Below are positions 1-5,602 of a stretch of 5,704 nt of DNA, piece by piece. The notes below the pieces were generated by a model that saw only the letters and a list, made by a program, of their open reading frames with translations, was not told the DNA's origin and made no database searches. The DNA comes from Fimbriimonadales bacterium. GTDB taxonomy: Bacteria; Armatimonadota; Fimbriimonadia; Fimbriimonadales; GBS-DC. The stretch is taken from contig JAOAFW010000043.1 of NCBI GenBank assembly GCA_026416065.1, forward strand, positions 1 through 5,704, in the 5' to 3' direction. A program made the position numbers and the translations under genes. Each line of letters begins with the position of its first letter. Position 1 is the first letter of the stretch.

Positions 1-1
1 T

Positions 2-1114
2 GCCCTGCGCCTCTGGCAGTTTCGCAACTACGCCCGCGCCGAGCTTGCGCCCTCGCCGCGGGTGAACATCCTGCTGGGGGCGAACGCACAGGGCAAAACG
101 AACCTTCTGGAGGCGATCTACTACTTGAGTGCGTTCCGTCCCCTGCGCCCCGTCCGAGAAGCTGACCTGATTCAGTGGGGTGCGACTGAGATGCGCCTTT
201 ACGCGCAGTATGAGATCGACGGGCTGCTCGACGACCTCCACATCCGTCTGCCGTTTCAGGGCAAACGCACTATTACACTCAACGAGCAACCCGTCGCCAA
301 ACAGAGCGCACTGGTGGGCAAGCTGAGCGTGGTGTGCTTCACCGCGCAGGATTTGACCATCATTCGGGGCGAGCCTGCCGACCGACGCCGCTTTCTGGAC
401 AGCGAGATTAGCCTGCTCAGCCATCGCTATCTCTACTCGACGGCGCACTACAAACGCGCCCTGGAGCAACGCAACAATCTGCTGCGCAGCTATCTGGAGG
501 GTATCGCGACGCTGGATAGCCTGCCCGAATGGAACGCGCAACTGGTCAAGTACGGTGCACGACTGTTCCATGCGCGCAGGCAGTTTTTAGACCGCTTGAA
601 CACGCTGGCGCAGTCGACCCATCGCGCCCTCACCGAGAGCGCGGAGACGATGACGCTCCAGTACCTGCCGGGCTTGCCCGTGCGCGAGCCACTACCTGAA
701 AAAGAAGAGGATTGGTCAGACGCCCTGCTGAGCGCGCTGCATCAGTCGGCAGGCGAAGAACTCCGGCGCGGTACAACGCTCTACGGACCCCATCGCGACG
801 ATTTCCTGATTCAAGTGCAGGGCTACGAAGCGCGGCTCTACGCCTCGCAAGGACAACAACGCACCTGCGCGCTCAGCCTGCGCCTGTCGGAAGTGTCGCT
901 CGTGGAATCGATCCGAGGCGAGCCGCCCATCGTGCTGCTGGACGATGTGTTCTCCGACTTAGACCCCGCCCGACGACGCCATCTGGTGGAGTTCCTCACG
1001 CCGCGCACGCAGACTTTTGTCACCTGCACGGACCTGAGTGCGTTTGACGCGGCGACGCTTCACGACGCCGCGCTATTTGAAGTACAATCGGGGACGGTGA
1101 AACAGCGTGCGTGA
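2..1114 (+). CDS. recF: DNA replication/repair protein RecF, 5'-truncated by the window edge
   Basis: RecF is a cytoplasmic SMC/ABC-like ATPase that helps RecO/RecR load RecA at single-strand gaps and stalled forks. The reading frame is open from base 2, and the residues before the GTG at 62 (LRLWQFRNYARAEL) match the conserved RecF N-terminus, so the true start lies upstream and GTG 62 is internal. About 370 residues are visible, close to the full family length; only a handful are missing. Seen motifs: Walker A GANAQGKT at 77-100; the ABC signature region ASQGQQRT from about 842; Walker B VLLDD at 932-946; D-loop SDLD from 953. RecF lacks the long coiled coil of SMC and RecN proteins, and the compact middle here agrees. 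The 3' end overlaps the next gene by 8 bases, implying co-transcription and coupling. dnaN usually precedes recF but cannot be seen here. Family assignment is very secure. Confidence 0.96.
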   Translation, partial: ALRLWQFRNYARAELAPSPRVNILLGANAQGKTNLLEAIYYLSAFRPLRPVREADLIQWGATEMRLYAQYEIDGLLDDLHIRLPFQGKRTITLNEQPVAKQSALVGKLSVVCFTAQDLTIIRGEPADRRRFLDSEISLLSHRYLYSTAHYKRALEQRNNLLRSYLEGIATLDSLPEWNAQLVKYGARLFHARRQFLDRLNTLAQSTHRALTESAETMTLQYLPGLPVREPLPEKEEDWSDALLSALHQSAGEELRRGTTLYGPHRDDFLIQVQGYEARLYASQGQQRTCALSLRLSEVSLVESIRGEPPIVLLDDVFSDLDPARRRHLVEFLTPRTQTFVTCTDLSAFDAATLHDAALFEVQSGTVKQRA

Positions 1115-1724
1115 GATGCAACAGGTGGGCAACGCGCTCAGGAAATTACTCCATCGATTGGGGCTGGACAAACAGTTGCGCACCTACGACGCGCTGGCGC
1201 ACTGGAGCGATATTGTGGGTAAACAGGTGGCGCAGGTGGCTCGTCCACTCCGGGTGGATACCGATACACTCTGGGTCGCCGTCAAAAGCCATGTCTGGGC
1301 GCAAGAGCTGAATTTTCAAAAAGGGGTTATCCTCACACGCCTGAACGAACGCGCGGGTGAGGAGCGGTTCAAAGAGATACGATTTGTCGTGCGAGCGAGT
1401 TTGCCACCAGGCGTTGTCGTCGGTGGGGACGCCGACGCTAAGGGCGGGAGCAAGCCCGTCGGCGGGGACGCCGACGCTATGAGGGGCATGCACGTAGCGT
1501 CGGCGTCCCCGCCGACCATCTCCGAAACCGAACTCGCCCAAATCGAGTCCAGCCTTGCTGGAGTGAGCGACCCTGTGCTGCGCGACGCGCTTAAACGGGC
1601 ACAACTGGCGACGTTGCGCTACCAGAAGTATCTGGCGCAGCGCGGCTGGCGGAGGTGCGTAGTGTGCGATTGCTACCACAGCGACGACTCGCCCATCTGT
1701 TTCCTTTGCGAGCAGGGCGTGTAG
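1107..1724 (+). CDS. dciA: DUF721/DciA-family protein with C-terminal zinc ribbon and repeat-encoded linker
   Basis: Residues about 5-98 match the DUF721 domain of DciA: the LxxLGLDKxL helix, then WxxIVGKQVAxxxRP, a short strand LWVAVKSHVWAQEL, and a final helix with ILTRLN. DciA proteins load or assist the replicative helicase DnaB in bacteria lacking DnaC/DnaI; that role is inherited from the family and not shown here. Residues 105-137 (VGGDADA, VGGDADA, ASASPPT) are encoded by three palindromic repeat copies and look like an acquired linker. A helical stretch (139-180) follows, then a zinc-ribbon-like tail with C184-x2-C187 and C198-x2-C201. The GTG start at 1107 is preceded by GGTGA (1096-1100) at 6-base spacing and overlaps recF by 8 bases; ATG 1116 is an alternative. 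The repeat insertion makes the linker atypical, but both flanking parts stay in frame, so the gene seems intact. Confidence 0.85.
   Translation: MREMQQVGNALRKLLHRLGLDKQLRTYDALAHWSDIVGKQVAQVARPLRVDTDTLWVAVKSHVWAQELNFQKGVILTRLNERAGEERFKEIRFVVRASLPPGVVVGGDADAKGGSKPVGGDADAMRGMHVASASPPTISETELAQIESSLAGVSDPVLRDALKRAQLATLRYQKYLAQRGWRRCVVCDCYHSDDSPICFLCEQGV
1419..1516 (+). repeat. REP/BIME-like cluster of three palindromic units inside dciA
   Basis: A 21-base unit occurs at 1419-1439 and 1458-1478 in direct orientation and at 1496-1516 inverted. Copies 1 and 2 differ at one base (T1424 versus C1463); copy 3 is the exact reverse complement of copy 2. Each unit contains a self-complementary core, GTCGGCG-GGGA-CGCCGAC, giving a 7-bp stem with a 4-base loop; in copy 1 the stem has one G-U pair. 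The 17-base spacer between copies 1 and 2 has its own small hairpin (GGGC 1442-1445 with GCCC 1454-1457). A GTAG tetranucleotide (1494-1497) sits at the foot of copy 3, as in REP sequences acted on by RAYT transposases; copies 1 and 2 have TTAG and ATAG on the corresponding strand. The insertion keeps the dciA frame. The repeats are seen directly; the REP-type origin is inference. Confidence 0.85.
1458..1516. repeat. Perfect 22-bp inverted repeat with 15-base loop
   Basis: Bases 1458-1479 are the exact reverse complement of 1495-1516, separated by the 15 bases 1480-1494, which contain the palindrome GCATGC (1486-1491). In mRNA this would form a very stable hairpin within the dciA coding region, roughly 200 bases before comEC. 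No T-run follows, so it does not look like an intrinsic terminator. It could slow translation, shield the message from 3' exonucleases or reduce comEC expression, as BIMEs do elsewhere; none of these is shown here. Confidence 0.85.
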
Positions 1725-1732
1725 GCGAGGTC

Positions 1733-3184
1733 GTGCGTCCGCGCCCGATGCTGCAACTGGCGCTGGGAATTGCGCTGGGGATTGGCTCGACCGAGTGGCT
1801 TACGCTACCCGTTGTGCCGTCGGTTGTGCTGGGCTTGTTAGGGTTGATTCTTGCGCTCAGTCTGCCTGGCTGGGCATGGTTGGCGGCGGGGCTGGCGCTG
1901 GGTGCAGTTCGATACGATTTCTGGCGCAGCGCGCCCGTGCAAACACCCCCGCCCACCGCCACGCTCCGCGCCGTCGGAACACTGGAACCAACGCGCAGTG
2001 GCTATCGCCTGCTGTGCGCTTTTCAAGAGCCGAAACTGCCCACCTACACGCTGGTCTACTTCCGCCCGAATGTGCAGAGCCTGCCTGATTACGGAGATGT
2101 GTTCCGCCTGCAGGCGTCGTGGAACCGCCCGCCGCGTTTTTCAGGCTTCGACTGGGCACGCTACCTGGAGCGCAGGCGTGTGTATCACATCGCGACCGTG
2201 TTCAGCGAGCGACAGTTCCAGATTCTGCAGTCGGGCGCAGGGCGATGGCAACGCTACTTCTCGATGGGGCGTCAGTCGCTTCGGACTACGCTGCGCACGC
2301 ACCTTGCGCCAGAGGATGCTGCACTGATGGAGGGGATGCTGGTCGGCGCGACGGGCGACTTCCCGCCCGATTTGCGCGAGGCGTTCCACAAATCGGGGAT
2401 AGGGCATCTGCTGGCGACTTCGGGGTTGCACGTGATGATGGCACTGCAGATGGTCTACTGGCTGTTGCGTGGGACACCGACACCGTTTGGGGGGCGGATG
2501 GGGCTATTGATGCTTGCCGCGTGGTGTTATGCGCTGCTGGCGGGGGTACGCCCCTCAATTGTACGTGCCGCCACGATGGTCAGCTGTGCCCTGAGCGCAC
2601 CACTGGTCGGTCGTGAGGCGGATAGCCTCAACGCGCTGGGCTTAGCAGGCGCGGTGTGGCTACTCATCGCGCCCCACGCAATCTTCGAGGTCGGGTTTCA
2701 GTACTCGTTCTGCGCCGTGTTGTTTATCTTGTTGTTTTTCGGCAGAATGGAACGTGCCCTGCAGCGACTTGCCTGTGGCGTCGGCATCCCGCTGTCGCCG
2801 TTGCGCTTGCTCAACCAACTCGCCCACCGGTTGCTCATCCCGCTGCTGAGCGTCACCCTTTGCGCTCAGGCGGGCATCAGCCTCATCCAGCTCTACCATT
2901 TCGGCTACGTCTCATGCCTTTCGCCTGTGGCGAACCTGCTGGCAGTGCCTCTGGCATATCCTACCCTGGCACTGGGCTTCTGGTTCTGGCTCTCGCAAGG
3001 AGTGGGGGTAGTGCCCGTCGAGCTATGCTGTGAGTGGTACAAATGGGTTGCGCTCACTTTCAGTGGCGATTGGGTTCCTGCACTGCGCGACGTGAGCCTG
3101 TCGGTGTGGGTGGTGATTGGGTTTTATGCGAGCGTGTTGGTGTTTGCGCCTGAACCGCCACTGGGGGAGATAGAAGACTTTTGA
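1733..3184 (+). CDS. comEC: ComEC/Rec2-type DNA-uptake channel protein without the metallo-beta-lactamase domain
   Basis: ComEC forms the inner-membrane channel that imports single-stranded DNA during natural transformation. From GTG 1733 the protein has 483 residues. Two hydrophobic segments lie near residues 6-18 and 28-58, followed by a soluble DUF4131-like part (about 70-170) with GDVFRLQASW and FDWARYLERRRV. The Competence domain (about 195-470) carries the hallmark GIGHLLATSGLHV (222-234), YALLAGVRPSIVRAA (266-280), FEVGFQYSF (318-326) and a multi-helix tail including SPVANLLAVPLAYP (397-410). The protein ends after the last helices, so the C-terminal metallo-beta-lactamase domain of long ComEC (B. 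subtilis type) is absent; such short forms are known. Start choice is uncertain: GTG 1733 leaves 8 bases after dciA and begins just before the first helix. GTG 1664 has a good GGAGG (1651-1655) at 8-base spacing but would overlap dciA by 61 bases; GTG 1655 and ATG 1748 are also in frame. Confidence 0.9.
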   Translation: MRPRPMLQLALGIALGIGSTEWLTLPVVPSVVLGLLGLILALSLPGWAWLAAGLALGAVRYDFWRSAPVQTPPPTATLRAVGTLEPTRSGYRLLCAFQEPKLPTYTLVYFRPNVQSLPDYGDVFRLQASWNRPPRFSGFDWARYLERRRVYHIATVFSERQFQILQSGAGRWQRYFSMGRQSLRTTLRTHLAPEDAALMEGMLVGATGDFPPDLREAFHKSGIGHLLATSGLHVMMALQMVYWLLRGTPTPFGGRMGLLMLAAWCYALLAGVRPSIVRAATMVSCALSAPLVGREADSLNALGLAGAVWLLIAPHAIFEVGFQYSFCAVLFILLFFGRMERALQRLACGVGIPLSPLRLLNQLAHRLLIPLLSVTLCAQAGISLIQLYHFGYVSCLSPVANLLAVPLAYPTLALGFWFWLSQGVGVVPVELCCEWYKWVALTFSGDWVPALRDVSLSVWVVIGFYASVLVFAPEPPLGEIEDF

Positions 3185-3380
3185 GCCTCGATGCCTGATG
3201 CGTCAACAATAAGCCCTTGCAAGGTCGGGGGTGAAGTCATCCCGCCTTATTACCCTCGTCCCCTGTCGGCTCTTTAAACTCAAGCGTTGTGCCCCTGTTA
3301 GGAGAGGATTTGGGGGCAGGGCAGGAAAAGGGGGCTCTCAGGGCTTGTAAACGCGAGAAGCAGGAATCATCTTTTCAGGG

Positions 3381-3386
3381 TAGAAT
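3381..3386 (+). promoter_or_regulatory. Possible -10 box (TAGAAT) for the GAF-nuclease unit
   Basis: TAGAAT is one base from TATAAT and lies in the 227-base gap after comEC, just before an AGGAGG ribosome-binding site. No TTGACA-like -35 is found 16-18 bases upstream; GCAGGA (3360-3365) is at 15 bases and may or may not matter. If used, transcription would begin near 3392, leaving a very short leader. The evidence is one hexamer plus position, so this is weak. Confidence 0.3.
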
Positions 3387-3388
3387 CC

Positions 3389-3412
3389 ACCGACAGGAGG
3401 CGACCAGTCGGT
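3389..3412 (+). promoter_or_regulatory. Ribosome-binding site AGGAGG inside the loop of an inverted repeat
   Basis: AGGAGG (3395-3400) is a full Shine-Dalgarno sequence and is the main reason for choosing TTG 3412 as the start of the GAF gene; the spacing of 11 bases is slightly long. It is bracketed by ACCGAC (3389-3394) and GTCGGT (3407-3412), a perfect 6-bp inverted repeat with a 12-base loop. The first base of the TTG is the last base of the right arm. It could act as an RNA hairpin or as a DNA operator; the arms are seen, the function is inference. Confidence 0.45.
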
Positions 3413-4803
3413 TGGACTATGCAGAGCAGCCTGCGTGGGGCGTGTGGTTAGCAGGGTTAGATACCGGCGTGCCCGTAGGCGAGGCAATTGAAAGTGCGCT
3501 GCGCTGGCTCGTAGACCAGACTCAGGCGCAGCAAGGAATACTACTGCTTCCAGATCCCAGCGGAGACCACGTGGAGTTTGCCTATGTTGCAGGGGAACGC
3601 GCTGAGGAGCTGCGGGGGTTCCGACTGCGCCCTCAGGATACTATCCTGGAACCGACGCTTGCTCGAGGCGAAGTCTGGGATTATTACGCACGAACCCATC
3701 AAGAGCCGATTGGTGCTATCACAACAGGGATTGCGGTTCCCTTGCCCGGCTTGGCGCAGAGCGCGCTCGCATTGGTGAACCGCCCTGAGCCGTTCGAGCC
3801 TGCCCATCGTGCGCTCTTGATACAAACAGCGACTCCGCTGGCGTTGCTGGTGCGCCTGAACCGTGCCCTGCAACAGCTGGAGCAGCGCGGACGCGCCCTC
3901 AAGTGGCTCAGCCGCTTGCCGCAACGATTAGGCGCGGACTTGAGCCTGCAACGCGCGCTGGAAGCGATCGAGTCGCTGATGCGCAAAGCGGCGCCCGAGG
4001 GTGGCGGTGTGTGGCTCTATGATGAGAATCGACGCACTTTGCTGCAAGCGATGCAGTACGGCGCGTTGCCCCTGCCAACACAATTTTCTATTGACGAACT
4101 CCCCAGTGAATGGGTCAATACCCCTGTTGAACTGATCTGGGGCGAGCGACCGCACCGCGTCTACGCACTTGCGCTGAGCGAACAGCCGCTGGGACTGCTG
4201 GCACTTGCCTTGCCCACAGAAGCCCCCGATGCGTTCGACTGGATCCCGCCACTTCTGGGACATATCGCGCTCACACTCTCCAACGCGCTTCTGTACGAGC
4301 AGACAGCCCAACGCGCCCACCACATGGCGAAGCTCTATGACCTGTCGCTGCAGCTGGGCGAGATGCACAGCCTCCGTGAAGTGCTGAACCTGCTCTGCCG
4401 CACAGCGCATGAACTCATCCCCCACGATCACACGGTTATCTACTTACCCAGTCGTCGGGAACCCGACCGCCTTGCGCCCGTCTATGTGGAACCGCTTACC
4501 GAGCATCTGCTCAGTCACAGCCCCGACGCACAATACAGTCTGCCGGGCTGGGTATACGCCTTCAACGCGCCGATAGCCGCGCCCGACCTGCCCCAACATC
4601 CGCAGAATCTCAAGGAGCCACTGCCCGGAGGATACGCCTCCGCGCTGGCGGTACCGCTGCAAGTTGCTGAACGCACACTGGGCGTGATGATGCTGCTCAG
4701 CGAGACCCCACGCGAATTCACGCTCTCCGAGGTGGAACTCCTGTTTACCCTCGCAAACACGGGCGCGTTGCGCCTGCACGCTCTGGAGCGTGTCCATGCG
4801 TAA
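3412..4803 (+). CDS. Protein with three tandem GAF domains and no output domain
   Basis: From TTG 3412 the protein has 463 residues. Three GAF-like modules follow each other: about 18-148 (core GIAVPLPGLAQSALALVNR), 176-296 (core PLGLLALALP, ending GHIALTLSNALLYE) and 319-457 (core ALAVPLQVAERTLGVMMLLS, then FTLSEVELLFTLA). They are joined by charged helices near 148-175 and 297-318, a usual dimerising arrangement. GAF domains bind small ligands, chromophores or partner proteins; I cannot name the ligand. The NKxnFxxxDE motif of cyclic-nucleotide-binding GAFs is not clearly present. There is no kinase, GGDEF, HD, DNA-binding or phosphatase domain, no signal peptide and no membrane segment, so it looks like a cytoplasmic sensor or scaffold. 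The frame stays open back to GTG 3289, but those 41 extra residues resemble translated non-coding DNA and skip the AGGAGG at 3395. It overlaps the following nuclease gene by 8 bases. Confidence 0.82.
   Translation: MDYAEQPAWGVWLAGLDTGVPVGEAIESALRWLVDQTQAQQGILLLPDPSGDHVEFAYVAGERAEELRGFRLRPQDTILEPTLARGEVWDYYARTHQEPIGAITTGIAVPLPGLAQSALALVNRPEPFEPAHRALLIQTATPLALLVRLNRALQQLEQRGRALKWLSRLPQRLGADLSLQRALEAIESLMRKAAPEGGGVWLYDENRRTLLQAMQYGALPLPTQFSIDELPSEWVNTPVELIWGERPHRVYALALSEQPLGLLALALPTEAPDAFDWIPPLLGHIALTLSNALLYEQTAQRAHHMAKLYDLSLQLGEMHSLREVLNLLCRTAHELIPHDHTVIYLPSRREPDRLAPVYVEPLTEHLLSHSPDAQYSLPGWVYAFNAPIAAPDLPQHPQNLKEPLPGGYASALAVPLQVAERTLGVMMLLSETPREFTLSEVELLFTLANTGALRLHALERVHA
4785..4788 (+). promoter_or_regulatory. 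Ribosome-binding site GGAG for the nuclease gene
   Basis: GGAG lies within the last codons of the GAF gene, 7 bases before ATG 4796. It supports ATG 4796 over the in-frame GTG at 4790, which would be only one base away. Its position inside the upstream gene, with the 8-base overlap, points to coupled translation of the two products. Confidence 0.6.
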
Positions 4804-5560
4804 ACCTACTTTCAGCCCTACCAAACTTACCACCTACCTGACCTGTCGCATCAAGTATCACTGGGCGTATATGACCCCCTACGGCAAGTGGATGCGCCGC
4901 GCCAACCCCGCCTTCGCGTTCGGGGCGAACCTGCATCGCGCGTTGGACTACTTCCACAGCGTGGGTGGTGCGGAGCAACTCTCCCAGGAGCAGTTCCACA
5001 TGGCTCTGGAACGGCTCTGGAGCCACGCAGGGTTCGAAAGCAACGCGCAGAGTGAAGCCTACAAGCAGACCGGACTCGAACTGACGCAGCAATATTATCA
5101 AGCCCAGGCAGCGCAACCCTCGGAATCTGTCGTACTGTTCACTGAGCGGATGCTCCGCCGTGACATGGGGCGCTATGTACTGATGGGACGCATCGACCGC
5201 GTGGACGAACATCCCGACGGAACGCTGGAAATTATCGATTACAAAAGCGGACGCTCGGATGTAACCGAAGAACAGGTGCTCAACGATTTCGCCTTACACT
5301 GCTACGCGCTGCTTGTGCAGGAACATTACCCCGACCGCTCCCTTTGGATAGCCATCCACGCGCTGCGCCCTAACAAAAAAGTCGCCGTACCTGTGAGTCG
5401 GGAAACGCTGGACGAATTTCGCGAACTGCTGAACCAGCTCGTGGCGCAGATTCTGGACGAAGACTGGAGCATTCTGAACCCGGAATGGATTCCCGAGTGT
5501 GCTGAGTGTGAATTCCTGGAGTTGTGCGTGCGCAAGCTGGGGCTCGCGCACGCAGAGTAA
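4796..5560 (+). CDS. RecB/Cas4-type PD-(D/E)XK nuclease with predicted iron-sulfur cluster
   Basis: A 254-residue cytoplasmic protein of the PD-(D/E)XK superfamily (RecB-like, PDDEXK_1 type). Numbered from ATG 4796, it opens with FSPTKLTTYLTCRIKYHW (6-23), typical of RecB/AddB/Cas4 nuclease domains. H47 in GANLHRALDYF is the conserved motif histidine. D134 in GRIDRVD and the D148-Y-K150 of EIIDYKSG form the metal-binding catalytic core. LHCYALL (about 167-173) fits the motif after the core, although the usual glutamine of QxxxY is replaced by histidine. C17 with C235-x2-C238-x5-C244 reproduces the one-plus-three cysteine pattern that holds a 4Fe-4S cluster in Cas4 and AddB. There is no helicase domain, so it is a stand-alone nuclease, probably acting on single-stranded ends. 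No cas genes or CRISPR repeats are nearby, so I do not call it cas4. It is translationally coupled to the GAF protein. The exact substrate is unknown. Confidence 0.88.
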   Translation: MRKPTFSPTKLTTYLTCRIKYHWAYMTPYGKWMRRANPAFAFGANLHRALDYFHSVGGAEQLSQEQFHMALERLWSHAGFESNAQSEAYKQTGLELTQQYYQAQAAQPSESVVLFTERMLRRDMGRYVLMGRIDRVDEHPDGTLEIIDYKSGRSDVTEEQVLNDFALHCYALLVQEHYPDRSLWIAIHALRPNKKVAVPVSRETLDEFRELLNQLVAQILDEDWSILNPEWIPECAECEFLELCVRKLGLAHAE

Positions 5561-5602
5561 GGGGCTACGGTATTTTAGAAAGGCAAGGGCGTGTCACCAC
5601 TG

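Noticed and set aside
1146..1679. A 177-codon open frame on the minus strand opposite dciA
   Set aside because: It lies entirely opposite dciA, which has clear family motifs. Its length is explained by the GC-rich, stop-free repeat copies in its middle, and it shows no recognisable domain.
2778..2792. A fourth, partial copy of the dciA repeat inside comEC (GCGTCGGCATCCCGC)
   Set aside because: It needs a substitution and a deletion to match, lacks the paired arm, and encodes a conventional ComEC segment, so chance similarity in GC-rich DNA is more likely.
3208..3251. AATAAG (3208-3213) and CTTATT (3246-3251) as a terminator after comEC
   Set aside because: The outer stem is only 6 AT-rich pairs around 32 bases, with the small palindrome CTTGCAAG inside, and no T-run follows.
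3289..3411. GTG 3289 as the start of the GAF protein
   Set aside because: The extra 41 residues are not domain-like, cover a G-rich stretch, and would leave the strong AGGAGG at 3395 unused. No good ribosome-binding site precedes 3289.
4796..5560. Calling the nuclease a CRISPR-associated Cas4
   Set aside because: The cysteine and active-site pattern fits, but there are no direct repeats with spacers and no cas1, cas2 or other cas gene in the window.
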